64,000 bases of DNA from Flaccisagitta enflata (taxonomy: Eukaryota; Chaetognatha; Sagittoidea; Aphragmophora): NCBI GenBank assembly GCA_965153355.1, contig OZ231127.1:72788001-72852000 (forward strand), read 5' to 3'. Positions 23,511-34,592 of the stretch are shown here, piece after piece; position 1 is the stretch's first letter; the number at the start of each line of letters is the position of its first letter. The notes beneath the pieces are model-generated. The model did no database searches. It was not told the DNA's origin and saw nothing but the letters and a program-made list of their open reading frames with translations. The translations under genes were made by a program, and so were the position numbers.

Positions 23511-23690
23511 TACAGTGGAACCCCGCAATAACAGCCCCGCTTTTAAAGGTGCTCCATCAATAAATGTCAACATTTCAAGGTCTCAAATGGTAGTTTTTAG
23601 TGTGAGTTTACCTCTCTCTAAAGGTTATCCTAACATAAAAGTAAAAAATCTTCAGTCCCAATAGGACCGATGAGGCGGGATCCTACTGTA
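23511..23690. mobile_element. Short TIR element, TACAGTGGAACCCCGC ends
   Basis: TACAGTGGAACCCCGCAATA on the left and GGCGGGATCCTACTGTA on the right form imperfect inverted repeats with TA edges. CAGTGGAACCCC-type ends are typical of pogo/Tigger-like Tc1/mariner elements. At 180 bp it is a MITE without coding capacity. Confidence 0.65.
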
Positions 23691-23786
23691 TCTTTTTATC
23701 CTTTTATCTACATCTTATTATTTAGTATTTGTTATTTAGAACAATATATCCATCAACCTATGACGGCGAGCAATTGATGTCAACAT

Positions 23787-24162
23787 TTAGTGTTTCACCC
23801 CATTTTTTCAACTATAGTTGAATAATTATGATGCAACAGATATTTTTATGAGACAAATTGTCTCCAGAAATACTCTATATGTATGTCTCTGCCATAAGCT
23901 GACCTCAAATGAACCTTTAAATCAGCAATTCATATGAGAAAAGCAAAGGAAAAAAGGATTTTTAAGAAAATTGTGCTTACATTTTTTATCTCATTGCTGC
24001 TGTCAAAATTATAAGACACACAAATGCAAAGACATTTTGCATTTCTAAGAACATAGCCCCCTCCATAATCAAGTTTGGAAGGGGGCTATGTTCTTCATTT
24101 TTGAGTTTTTTCATTTTCCATGCAAAGTTATAATTTTGACAAGCCTCCTATCAGTGAACAAA
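23787..24162. repeat. Dispersed repeat family X, copy 2
   Basis: Matches 8623-8994 block by block. This copy contains an extra hairpin, AGAACATAGCCCCC facing GGGGGCTATGTTCT at about 24050-24095, which the other copy only partly shows. Confidence 0.65.
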
Positions 24163-24409
24163 TTATTGAATTTTGAATATTTTTAAGTAAAAATAATTAG
24201 TTAATGTTAGCTTTACTTGCTCTTTTTTACTATTTGGATGCAAATTTTGCAATAAAATATTTACTAGGATATACCTTATTGATTCTTTTTATGTTTTTTC
24301 TTACTTTTATTCTCATAGAATTTTCTTTTTTTACCCCCGTTGACACACTAAATCTTGCCGTCAGATGCTCGCCGTCCTATCTAGCTGTTTTTCTTTTAAT
24401 CTTACTATC

Positions 24410-25007
24410 TAACACCTCTCACATAATTAAACGAACTGGCAAAATGATCAGATTGATAGAAATAAGCATTCAGTGGGCTGAAATTTGACACAGAGGTAGC
24501 TAAAATGTAGTATTTTTGCAAACCAGGCAAAAATTGAGCACCTGGGAAAGTGCGTGGCTCTCGGAAAATGTTATGCCAAAAATCCAGCGAAAGATTTTGA
24601 CAGATTTTGACGAGGAAATTTTTGATGATGAGACAACATAAACCTTCATAAGATTTACCACTGAAAAGGCAAGAAAACATCAATTCTCAGGTTCTTGTAT
24701 CACTAACAGACAAAAATGAGTCACCAGTACCAAGATTCAGTCAGTAACCGCTGCAAAAAATTCCATGTCAAAGGAAATGGTTTTAGCGACAAATTTGAAG
24801 CTTAACTAAACCTAAAATTTGCATGATATCATTTGATGAAGCTATTTACAGCTTTTGGATAACATGATTTAAATTTTTTTTTGTAAAACCCTCATGGGAA
24901 TGACATATTTTGAAATTATCATTAACCTGGACTCCTGTTTTGGACTTTAAAAAAGCAAATATGGACAAGTTCATATCCCAGTTCGCCTAATTTTGTGAGA
25001 GGTGTTA
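24410..25007. mobile_element. TIR element, TAACACCTCTCACATAATTA ends, copy 1
   Basis: The left end and the right end (TAATTTTGTGAGAGGTGTTA) are inverted repeats of about 30 bp with TA at the edges. Its interior is homologous, in inverse orientation, to 26674-27279, for example TGAAATTTGACACA next to one end. There is no transposase frame, so it is a MITE of about 600 bp. Confidence 0.85.
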
Positions 25008-25023
25008 TCTATCTGTCCTTCTT

Positions 25024-25078
25024 TCCCTCTCTATCTATGTATCTATCTATCTATATATCTAGCTATCTATCTATCTAC

Positions 25079-25143
<65 letters not shown>

Positions 25144-25190
25144 CATATATATATCTATCTATCTATCTATTTCTTTAACAATCCATCTAT
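25024..25190. repeat. (TATC)n microsatellite
   Basis: CTAT/TATC tetramers with a pure core at 25075-25140, directly next to the right end of the TAACACC element. Confidence 0.95.
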
Positions 25191-25288
25191 CCGTCAATCT
25201 ACCTCTATATGTTCATATTTTCTACCCTCCTAACTCTTTAAATACTGCCTGATGATCCTGCACCCAATTTTTCTAGCGTTTTTGTTCC

Positions 25289-25489
25289 TTTTTAGTCGCG
25301 TGCACGTGACTCTATAACCCGCTATGTCTGTCAGTTGGACGGTCGGTCAGTCTGTAACACAGCTGTTTCGGCATTTATGGCTCTTTGCATCACTGCCCCT
25401 ATCCAAATGCTTGGTTAAATTTTTTTTTATCAGTGCCCCCCCCCCCCCCACCCGCACGCGACTTGGGTCGCCCTCTATCTGGCCTTGTT
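25289..25489 (-). mobile_element. GTCGCG-hairpin element
   Basis: TTTTTAGTCGCGTGCACGTGACT, CTATAACCCGCTATGTCTG, GGTCGGTCAGTC, GCATCACTGCCCCTATCCAAA, a poly-C run, ACCCGCACGCGACTTGGGTCG and GGCCTTGTT. A CCCCCCCCCC expansion sits in the core. Confidence 0.8.
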
Positions 25490-25825
25490 GGTTAAGGAAA
25501 GTTGGTATGTCTGCCCTGCCTTTAAACATTTTGTCCATTTCTTAATGCGGTCGGCGACCTTTGAATAAAAATGCGCAATAACTTTAATTAGACTCGGGTT
25601 TTTTTCTTTCCTACTTCAAGTTACTGAAAACCCAACAGTTCTTCTTCGTACAGAAAAAAAAGACGTCCAGTCAAAACTTTTAAAAATGGAAATTTTCTGT
25701 TTCATGTTCGGAGATTTTTCTTTTTACTTTTCAACTTTTAAACGCGGATTTCAAAATAAACAAATTCCTCAAAAAAAAAAGTCAACTTATGACGTTGATG
25801 CTCTTCTTCACGAAACAGTGAACAC

Positions 25826-26160
25826 ACACGCCAGCACTCTCGCTTGAGCTAGAGCTCGCCTTCACTGGAGTTATCAAAAGACTTGTCGCAAGAGCTGGCC
25901 TGCACTCTTGCCAGTACACTCACTAGATTTGTCACGAGAGCTGGCCTGCACTCTTGCCAGTACATTCATTATATTTGTCACTAGACCTCGCCAGCACTCT
26001 TGCCAGTATACTCGCTAGATTTGTCACTAGAGCTCCCCAGCACTTTTGCCTGCACACTTGCCAGATTTGTTACTAGAGCATGCCTGGGCTCTTGCCATCA
26101 CGCTCCATAGATTTGTCACTAGAGCTCGCCTATACTTTTGCCAGTACACTTGATTTGTGG
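25826..26160. repeat. Minisatellite, about 58-60-bp unit, six diverged copies
   Basis: Units contain GCCAGCACTCTTGCCAGTA, CACTCGCTAGATTTGTCACT and AGAGCTCGCC in that order. Copies differ by substitutions and small deletions. 25490-25825 upstream shows no gene. Confidence 0.8.
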
Positions 26161-26673
26161 CTTAAGCTAGTCGGCCCTTTAGTCAGAACTTTTACTAGAA
26201 ATGTGACTGATTCTGAATTGGTGTAAATCACGTCGCATTTTCGGTGGATGAATAGAAAAATCTGATGAATGAAAGAGAGGGATGAAACACACTTTTGTTG
26301 CGCCTCATCTTTTTTTGAATTATGCGATTCTAATGGGCTCATTACTGCGGTTTCAAGGCCGAGTCTGAAAAGTTAGAATTTTAAACATTGACAAAACGAT
26401 TTTTTTTCCTTTGGGTTTCTTCCTGGACCAAAATACGGTGCTCTTTTTAGACATGAACATCGTGAGGCAAGGAATTGCTTGTAAACATGCTGAGAAAGTA
26501 TGTCCGAGACCATTAAACTCACAAACGGACGGGATAAAAAAAAATCGAAAATGAGATTGAAAACGTGCATCCATTAAGACCCTTCGATTAATTTCAAAAG
26601 ATTTCCAATTCTGATTTATTCTTTTCCATCTTCACCAAAAGCATCTGTCCAGCATTTGGTTACCTGTTCTGTT
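26161..26673. other. Unassigned DNA
   Basis: Two overlapping minus-strand frames near 26353-26574 have no recognisable motifs. No terminal repeats seen. Confidence 0.4.
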
Positions 26674-27279
26674 TAACACCTCTGACAAAATTAGGCGAAC
26701 TGGGATCAGAACTTGTTTATAATTGCATTTTAATGTCCAAAACAGATGTCCAGGTTAAGGATGAAATCAAAACATGTCATTTCCATGGGGGTTTTACAAA
26801 AAAAGTTCAAGTTATGTCAATCAAGAGCTGCAAATAGCATCGTCAAATGATATTATGCAAATTCTAGGTTTTCACTAAATTCAAATTTTTTGGTAAAACC
26901 ATTTTATTTGACACGGGGTTTTGCGACTTTTCGCTGCTGCCACTGACTGTATCTTGGTACTGTGGACTCATTTTTGTCCGTCAGCAGTACAAGAACCTGA
27001 GATTTGATACTTTCTTGCATTTTCGATGGTAAAATTAAAAGAAGTTTCTTTTGTCTCACGATCTGAACTTTCCATGTCAAAATCAGCCAAAATCTTTCAT
27101 TCCATTTTTTGCATATCACTTTCTGGGAGTCACACATTTTCCCGGGGTCGAAAATCTGCCCCGGTTTGTAAAAATACTATATTTAAGCTCTCTGTGTGTC
27201 AAATTTCAGCCTATTGAATACATTATTTCTGTCAATTTTGCTCATTTATCTAGTTCGCTTAATTATGTCAGGGGTGTTA
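26674..27279. mobile_element. TIR element, TAACACC ends, copy 2 (inverse of 24410-25007)
   Basis: Ends TAACACCTCTGACAAAATTA and TAATTATGTCAGGGGTGTTA with TA edges. The interior aligns with the first copy when reversed. Short frames inside are not conserved between the two copies, so they are not real genes. Confidence 0.85.
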
Positions 27280-27393
27280 GTCTTCCCTCACACAATGTCC
27301 ACCGTTTCATTCTGGTTTCTCTTTCTCTCTCGGACGAGGAGGTTTGAAATGAGACATTTCTGAATAGCGCATTGAACACTGCATCATTTCCGG

Positions 27394-27626
27394 TTTTTTT
27401 TTAGTCGGTTGCTATGCGACTCTATAAAAGGGTAAGTCCGTGGTTATGTAGGTAAGAAGGTCGATGACAAAAAATCGGCTGAATAACTATTTCTGGGCAT
27501 TACAGCACCGTTCCTGCCCAGACACATCACCACCCCAGCCCAACCAAATGCTGCCCCTGCCCACCCGCATCACTACCCCTGCCCAACCGCAAGTGACTAC
27601 TTCTTGACCGCGTATCCGGCGGTGTT
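27394..27626 (-). mobile_element. GTCGCG-hairpin element with duplicated core
   Basis: TTTTTTAGTCGGTTGCTATGCGACTC, then a short GTAAGTCCGTGG part in place of the usual GTCGGTCC run, ACAGCACCGTTCCTGCCCAG, then the CCACCCCAGCCCA/CTGCCCCTGCCCACCCGCATC block in two or three copies, and CGCGTATCCGGCGGTGTT. The core expansion distinguishes it from its sisters. Confidence 0.7.
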
Positions 27627-27860
27627 ATTTCTTAGGTAGACCTAAAAATGTAACATCTTTTCCGAATTTTTGATCTACCCAGAACCACAGTGCAGTGCCT
27701 CATTCATCTTCTCTAAATTCACCTTCCGCCCAGGTTTTGAAATTTAGGAACCACAGTGCTGTATTCATCTTCTCATAATATACCTTCCGTCCACAAGGAA
27801 GAAAAAATTCTTAGTTTACATTTCCTTCGACTGATCTAAAAAACAGACACACACACACAC

Positions 27861-27964
<104 letters not shown>

Positions 27965-28003
27965 TTACTTCCTTCTCAAAACAAGAGAACGTAAGGGAGA
28001 TAA

Positions 28004-28383
28004 CTTTTTAGTCGCACGCAGAGGGTATGGATGGTGGTTGTAAGCCCCTGCCCACCCGTTCGCAACGATATTGTGACCCCGCGTCACTTGTTTACTCCGT
28101 CTCGCATGTGTCCCTCTAAAGCCACACATTTTGATTAATACGAATAACCAACAATTCATCTTTTAAAAACAGCCTTGTCGTCAAAAGTCAAAACCATCTT
28201 ACTTGTTATATCCAAACTGAGTACACTACACGCCCGAAATTTCCTATGTCTGTCGGTCGGATGGTCGGTTAGTCGGTTGGTCCATTTTAATTTGCTTTTT
28301 CGGCCCAAATGCATGGTTAGTCATTTTCATTGCTGCCTCTGTCCACCAGCGCGCGACTTGGGTAGCCGTGTATTCGGCCTTGC
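28004..28383 (-). mobile_element. Mosaic of two hairpin-element subfamilies plus a duplicated segment
   Basis: CTTTTTAGTCGCACGCA (terminus of the GTCGC subfamily) is joined at 28021 to GAGGGTATGGATGG, which is the interior of the GTTGC subfamily copy at 29912, complete to its CACTTGTTT end at 28092. The following unique DNA to 28245 is also shared with 30125-30277. From 28246 a body of the first subfamily resumes (GTCTGTCGGTCGG ... GTGTATTCGGCCTTGCT). Confidence 0.7.
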
Positions 28384-29353
28384 TACTTAGGATGGAGTAG
28401 TTGTCGAAATACATGTATGTGGTGAATTTCGATTTTGCTTGACTATTTAAGAAACTATGTTTCTCCTTCATATTTCTTGTCAAAATAGCGGAATAAAAAA
28501 AGCTGGACAAAGGACCAACATCAAAAAGGTGCATGCAGTCGGGCAGGGGCAGTATTACGCAAAGTAGCCAATACTGACGTAAGCTGAGCGAGTGGACCAA
28601 CGTCTCGAAATCCTGTTGATTATGGTGAATCACCATAAGTTGATTATAGCAGTATCCGAACCAAACCTATATTCGCGAATATTAATTAATTAATTGAACC
28701 GAATTGAACCGTTTTATAAAAGCCAGATCGCCGCAGTATAATGGTGATGGCCAGCCACTAATAGCGCTCGCACCCAAATTATGACGAAGAAGCTGATAAT
28801 AATATCTATTTCGAATTATATGCTTGGAAGGGCAGTCGAGCGCTGCGCTTTTTCATCTGCACTCTTTCCTCCGAAATATTATCTGCTCTTTTTCATCTCT
28901 GGTTAAGGGAAATTGTTTTGAATTGTTGATAAAAAAGGAGGTTAACTCATCTTTTTTCGGCATCTTCTTCATTTACCTAAAACGAAAACTGGCCCGGCGC
29001 CACTTGACTGGCCTATGCAAATCAGGATACAAACATTTCGCAACGTTCACATTGTTGTATCTTTTTTTGAAGGGAACAGATATTAGTGAATAAGAATAAT
29101 CTCTTATCATCCTAATAGAGGCATAAAAAGCCTCATAAAACTATTTCTTTTTGGTTCCCTAGCCTGCTTCAGGTGTTACGTTTTTCATTTTGCTTCAAAA
29201 GAACCACCCAACATTACAATGAAGGGGATCATATCGCCTTCGGGCTAGCCATTACATTTCAGACTTTCATGAAATCTATTGATACAATCTGCAAGGGTAG
29301 CAACATTGTAAACAAGAAAATAGAGCAAAGAACATTTAGCTCCAAATGAAATA
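28384..29353. other. Unassigned DNA
   Basis: No supported gene. The open frame at 28824-29093 has no ATG at its start and no known motif. Confidence 0.4.
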
Positions 29354-29462
29354 AACAAGGCCAAGTAGGCGACATGCGGCTCGTCAAACAAATGCATTAC
29401 CCAACCAACCGACAAACTGTCCAACTGACCTCTTATTGATGCGCGTTGTCGCGCATAAAAAA
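29354..29462 (+). mobile_element. GTCGCG-hairpin element, short diverged copy
   Basis: AACAAGGCCAAGTAGGCGAC, then AACCAACCGACAAACTGTCC, and the hairpin ATGCGCGTTGTCGCGCAT at 29439-29456 followed by AAAAAA. The stem sequence differs from the family norm but is perfectly paired over 7 bp. Confidence 0.65.
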
Positions 29463-29911
29463 GGATTGAGCGAACAAGTGGTTCATTCTAAAAGCACTCG
29501 ACCTTGTGAACGGATTCCTTGTCGGTTAGTCGGAAGAAAGAAGCACGACAGGCGCATCTTAACTCAAACATTAAACACTGATCATTCGCTCATCAAGATC
29601 AATCCAGCCATCCAGACCCTGCTCTGGTCAAAACACTCGGAACTCGCTCATTTCCTTGGCATAACTGTGATAACAAAAACCGCTAATACAGTTGAAATAA
29701 AATATTTAAACAGAGATTTCTAAAAATTTTTAGATACATAATCTTGAATCTCGATAGTTCAGAATATGGAGTTGAAAAAATCTATCCCCACAGTTGGAAT
29801 TTTTACAGCACTTTGGTAACAGATTTTAATTAAATGATAATGTATTGTTTTAAGAAAAATGTCATGAAGGGGGATGTTGTGGGAAAGTATGTGCTATCTA
29901 GTTTGCTTGAC
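29463..29911. other. Unassigned DNA with an unrecognised small ORF
   Basis: A 94-codon frame starts at the ATG at 29439, inside the element end, and runs to 29723. It has ordinary amino-acid composition but no motif I know, and its start overlaps the hairpin, so I do not call it a gene. Confidence 0.35.
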
Positions 29912-30277
29912 TTTTTTAGTTGCGGACACGCAAGTTTATAAGAGGTCCGTTTGTCAATCCTTCCGTCATGTCCAAGTCAAAAAGTGTGAAAATACGCACT
30001 TACGATGCTACAGTCATGATTGTATGCGTGTGCGAGTAAGCATTGGGAGGGAGAGGGTATGGATGGTGGTTGTAAGCCCCTGCCCACCCGTTCGCAACGA
30101 TATTGTGACCCCGCGTCACTTGTTTACTCCGTCTCGCATGTGTCCCTCTAAAGCCACACATTTTGATTAATACGAATAACCAACAATTCATCTTTTAAAA
30201 ACAGCCTTGTCGTCAAAAGTCAAAACCATCTTACTTGTTATATCCAAACTGAGTACACTACACGCCCGAAACTTCCT
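29912..30277 (-). mobile_element. GTCGCG-hairpin element, GTTGC subfamily, plus duplicated flank
   Basis: TTTTTTAGTTGCGGACACGC, GAGGTCCGTTTGTCAATCC, GGGTATGGATGGTGGTTGTA, AGCCCCTGCCCACCCGTTCG, TTGTGACCCCGCGTCACTTG. The element ends at about 30124, but the next 150 bp remain identical to 28093-28245, so element and flank were duplicated together (30053-30277 against 28021-28245, about 225 bp nearly identical). Confidence 0.75.
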
Positions 30278-30361
30278 TCTTGGACTAACTTTTCCTCCCT
30301 CATCCTCTTCATCTTCTCATCATTACTTTATCTTCTTCTTCTTCTTCTTCTTCTTCTTTCT

Positions 30362-30929
30362 TACAGGGTGATTTTTTTCAAGTGGGGGAAGTATTAAGGC
30401 AACAAATTCTAATTATGAGGTTTGAAGATAAACCTAAGTTAGTTTATGGTTACAAACTTCTTTACATTTACTTTTTAAGAAAGAAAAAATATTTTTGACA
30501 AATTTCGTTAGTATTTTTATCAAAACCAAAATTTCAGGAAAATCAATGTTTTTATACTTTTGTCTTAGTGAATGAAGCTAAAATTACAAAATCTAAGTTA
30601 AAAGCTGCTTTGAATAAAAACCAAAATTAAAATATCCAAATTAACGATAAAAATGAATAGTTATGTATTCAACTTTTTGACCAAAATAAATTAATTTTGT
30701 GCATAATTCACAAATCTACTTTTGTGAAAAAATGATCTGAACCTAATAGATTGAAAATGGCCAACTATGCTAAATTGAAATCAGAACTAGTCAAAAATAT
30801 TTTTCTCTCATGAGTAATAAATGTCAAATAGTTTGTAACTTTAAACTAATTTTGGTTTATCTTAAAATTGCATAATAAAAATTTGATATCTTAACACTTT
30901 CCCCAACTTGAAAAAAAAAACACCCTGTA
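30362..30929. mobile_element. TIR element, TACAGGGTG ends
   Basis: Left TACAGGGTGATTTTTTTCAA and right TTGAAAAAAAAAACACCCTGTA are near-perfect inverted repeats of about 30 bp with TA at both edges. The interior is AT-rich without a transposase. TA target and CAGGGTG-type ends suit a Tc1/mariner-type MITE. It is inserted in a (TTC)n tract. Confidence 0.85.
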
Positions 30930-31465
30930 CCTTCTTCATGATCCATTCCTTCTTATATTTCTCCTCCTCCTCTTTACCCTCTTCTTCCTCTTGCTCTTCC
31001 TCCTCCTCCTCCCAATACATGGGCGGCGAGATTATTTGCCTTTTAATAATCGGGGTTTTAATCTGCCTTAAAAACCCAATTCCGGTCATCAGATATTCTC
31101 CTGCTTCTGAATACTTCCTCTCTTCTTGTTCTCTCTTTTTTTTTCTTCCTTTTTCTTCCTTCTCCACTTTTTTCTCCCGTTTTCTTTGTATTTTCTTCGT
31201 TTTCTCTTTTTACCATCTTGAAAAAAAAACGGAAAATATTTCGGCTGTGTTTAAATTGTAAAGGAAAGGATTATCACACACTTTATGATTATTACACGCA
31301 TTACATACTACACACTTCTCTTTCCGTTTGATACGACTCATCATCATTAAATTGACCGATTGCGCCATGGATGTGAACCTTTTTTATCACTTATCGTATT
31401 TGTAGACAAACAAACAATGTTAATCTAAATACATACAAATGACGAAAGGGGGTTGAAATAAGAAG
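30930..31465. other. CTT/CTC-rich and unassigned DNA
   Basis: 30945-31012 is pyrimidine-rich (TCC/TTC units), continuing the tract that the TIR element split. The rest shows no gene. Confidence 0.5.
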
Positions 31466-31646
31466 CAACTTCGGACACGCAACTCTATACACGTAATAGG
31501 CTTTGTCCGTCCGTCGGTCCGTCTATCCGTCAGTCCGTTGGTCTGTCATGGTGATCGAGTTGAAAAGTGGGTCGGGGTGTGGATGGGGGTTGGATGCCCC
31601 TGCCCACCCGTCCGCAACGCGTATTGTGACCCCGCGTCACTTGTTT
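31466..31646 (-). mobile_element. GTCGCG-hairpin element, GTTGC subfamily
   Basis: AACTTCGGACACGCAACTCTA, GGCTTTGTCCGTCCGTCGG, GTTGAAAAGTGGGTCGGGG, GCCCCTGCCCACCCGTCCGC, TTGTGACCCCGCGTCACTTG. It pairs closely with 3119-3315. Confidence 0.75.
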
Positions 31647-32025
31647 TCTACTTAATTATGCCTCATTTTTGTAACATACCGCAAAAACCGGACAAATTAA
31701 AACGCTCAGACGCTCAGACGCCCATTCCCTTTATATAAATCTCTTCTCTTTAGTAACCCTTGCCTAATTTTTCCTGCATTTTAATCATCTTGTAATTTAT
31801 CACCGTCTTTCCGCTTTTTTTTTTATCTTCTTAATATTCGATTCATCCTTTTCTTTATTCTTTCAGGCCGGATTTATTCCACGGAAAAGGTCTGTGTCTT
31901 TTGTCTTTTGTATTTGCAGCCCCCCCCCCACCCACCCCCCAAGAAAAAATAGTCTCTCTTATGTTCCAGGCCACCTGTTTGTCGAGGCTAAAATACCAAA
32001 AACACCCCGTATCGTCATCTACAAT

Positions 32026-32082
32026 TGCAATGCATTGCATTGCATTGCATTGCATTGCATTGCATTGCATTGCATTGCAATG
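32026..32082. repeat. (TGCAT)n pentanucleotide repeat
   Basis: About ten TGCAT units flanked by ACAATTGCAA and TTGCAATGTACATTGT, so the array lies inside a small inverted repeat. Confidence 0.9.
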
Positions 32083-32227
32083 TACATTGTGTCTAACTAC
32101 TGTTTTGGATTAATGGCTTATTTGTAATCCTTCCGATAAGTTCTATTGTAAATCGTCATTTGCCCCTCCCCCTCTATGTTCGGAGAATATATTCATTTTC
32201 ATTTTCATGCATTTACGCATCAATGCA

Positions 32228-32230
<3 letters not shown>

Positions 32231-32290
<60 letters not shown>
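32231..32290. repeat. (CT)n microsatellite
   Basis: About 60 nt of CT immediately before the fold-back minisatellite element. Confidence 0.95.
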
Positions 32291-32293
<3 letters not shown>

Positions 32294-32324
32294 GCAGCAG
32301 AAAAAAAGACAGGGTCTTCCCCCT

Positions 32325-32910
32325 TTTGGGCAGCGGCCCCAAAGGAGCCGATGTCCTGTAGTTTCAGGGTGAATTTCCAGGAACGTACGTACGTCCGTCC
32401 ATCGTCATACGTCCCAGGCCCTCTCAGACTCCAAATCAGCCCTCTCAAGCCCAAATCAGCCCTTTCTGCCCAAAATCAGCCCTCTCAGGCCCAAAATCAG
32501 CCCTCTCAGACCCAAAATCAGCCCTCTCAGGCCCAAAATTAGCTCTTTCAGCTCCAAAATTAGCTCCAAATTAGCCCCAAATCAGCCCTCTCAAGCCCCA
32601 AATCAGCCCTCTCAAGCCCAAAATCAGCCCTCTCAGGCCCAAAATCAGTCCTCTCAGGCCCAAAATCAGCCCTTTCAGCTTCAAAATTAGCTCTCTAATA
32701 CCCTAAATCAGCCTTGTCAGGCTCAAAATCAAGCATGTCAGCCCTTTAATGTGCCTTCTCAGGGCGTCTGGAAATTCACCCCTGTGTCCTACAGGACATC
32801 GGCCCTTTGGGGCCGCTGCCCTGCTCTCACTCCATTTCTTCAGTTGATCACTCCTAGCAGGGCATCGGGTACCGCTGACCATGTGCGATCCTTGGATGAC
32901 TAGTTTCCCT
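32325..32910. mobile_element. Fold-back element with a 21-bp minisatellite in its loop, copy A
   Basis: The left arm GGGCAGCGGCCCCAAAGGAG then GATGTCCTGTAG and GGTGAATTTCCAG is matched in inverse by GAAATTCACCCCTG, CTACAGGACATCGG and CCCTTTGGGGCCGCTGCCC at 32770-32823. Between them about 16 copies of a CAGGCCCAAAATCAGCCCTCT unit are stacked. A conserved tail (GCAGGGCATCGGGTACCGCT, GACCATGTGCGATC) follows. Sisters: 45489-46070 and 46895-47618. Confidence 0.8.
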
Positions 32911-33235
32911 TTTTGTGTGTTCTGACCACAATTTTCCATCACTCCCTCCTTCCGTCCAAATTCGGAATTAAAAAAAAAGAAGATTCAATGAGTAAGTGAC
33001 TCTTTTCTTTATCCGTTTGGCATCTACTTGCCTCAATGTCTGTCTGAATGCCTTCTATTTCATCGTTTGTCGGTGTTTCCGTTCAATTTTTGTAGGGATG
33101 CCTTCGTTGTGACCGTTTGTCAGTCTATCAAGTCTATCAATTCGCTTAGTTTGTCGGTGTCTTTCTGTCCTTGCTGTTGCAGTTATTAACCAGGCGTTAG
33201 ATAGAAAAATGATATTTCCCAGTCGTTGTTGTTTT

Positions 33236-33376
<141 letters not shown>

Positions 33377-33995
33377 TGTTGTCGTTGTCCATGTCCAATT
33401 CTTTTTCATCCGAACACAAAATATTTCTGGCCCGTTCTGGAACTTAACTTTAAATGAAAGAAAAAAATATATGGTATGTAAAACAGCTAATTAAAATTAA
33501 CAGAATTGTACGACCGTTCGCTTTTTATTTGGCATTGGGGACATTCAAAAGAAAAAGAAAATGAAATGACAAATGAGAACAAATTGAAAAAAAAAACTGA
33601 AGAAGAAAAAAAATGTCACAGCGATAAAAAACGACGGAAAACTTTTCCTTTTCATTAAAAGGGATAAATGAGGTTACAAAAATTGTAGCAAAGAACTCGC
33701 TCATGTACCGCACACTCACCCTTTTCCTCACTAACTAATAAGCTGGCTCATTTTCCAACTCGGTTACTCTCGCCTAGTTTTGGACCCGTAAACTCAATAG
33801 CTCGCTCGCGTGAACGTGATTAAAAGGAAATTTTACAAGATTCAAAAACGAGAAAAAGAAATAAAGAAATAAATTCGCGTGCCAAATTCTATCTGCAAAT
33901 GAAGCAATTAAAGAAAAACATTATCTATTTCATTGTTCCTGGCTTCTCTTGGATTTTTGTTTGTTTGTTTGTTTGTTTGTTTTCTTTTGTTGTTT

Positions 33996-33999
<4 letters not shown>

Positions 34000-34059
<60 letters not shown>

Positions 34060-34208
34060 ACAAATTGACAACTGGCATCCAAATTATGGGTAATGGCATT
34101 AAATATTCATTCACTCATTCTAAATGATTCATCTATTCATTCATAAAATTCATTCATTCATTCATTCATTCATTCATTCATTCATTCATTCATTCATTCA
34201 TTCATTCA
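34000..34208. repeat. (CT)n and (TTCA)n microsatellites
   Basis: CT at 34000-34056 and TTCA/ATTC at 34148-34208, about 15 units. A (GTTT)n run precedes the CT block. Confidence 0.95.
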
Positions 34209-34373
34209 GACGTTCATTCACACGCTTATTTGGCCCTTTTTTTCTTTTAAAGATTTTCTTATCATTTTGGTCAACATCTTTCTGGGGCAGTGACAACTCG
34301 AATTAATCGCTTCATAATTAAACAGTGGGTTGAAAGAAAAAAGTAAAGAGATTTAAAGCAGGAAATATGTAGA

Positions 34374-34592
34374 AACAAGGCCGGATACACGGCTACCCCA
34401 GTCGCACGCGGGTGGGCAGGGGGCGTATTTGAGGTCACTTGATCACTTGGGCAGGAGAAGTGAGACCAAATACTGCAAAAACCAAAAAAAGTAAAGTGTG
34501 ACGAACAGACCAACGGACGGACAGACCGACGGACGGACCGACGGACAGACCGACAAAGCGGGTTGTAGAGTCGCGTAGTGCGCGACTAAAAA
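34374..34592 (+). mobile_element. GTCGCG-hairpin element, full length
   Basis: AACAAGGCCGGATACACGGC, CAGTCGCACGCGGGTGGGCA, GGTCACTTGATCACTTGGGC, AGGAGAAGTGAGACC, a GACGGACGGACCGACGGACA run, AAGCGGGTTGTAG, hairpin AGTCGCGTAGTGCGCGACT at 34569-34587, AAAAA. A good plus-orientation reference copy with all modules in order. Confidence 0.85.

Noticed and set aside
34148-34208. (TTCA)n as a second LINE tail
   Set aside because: No GGCTATCCC or AATAAA-like sequence precedes it; a plain microsatellite is simpler.
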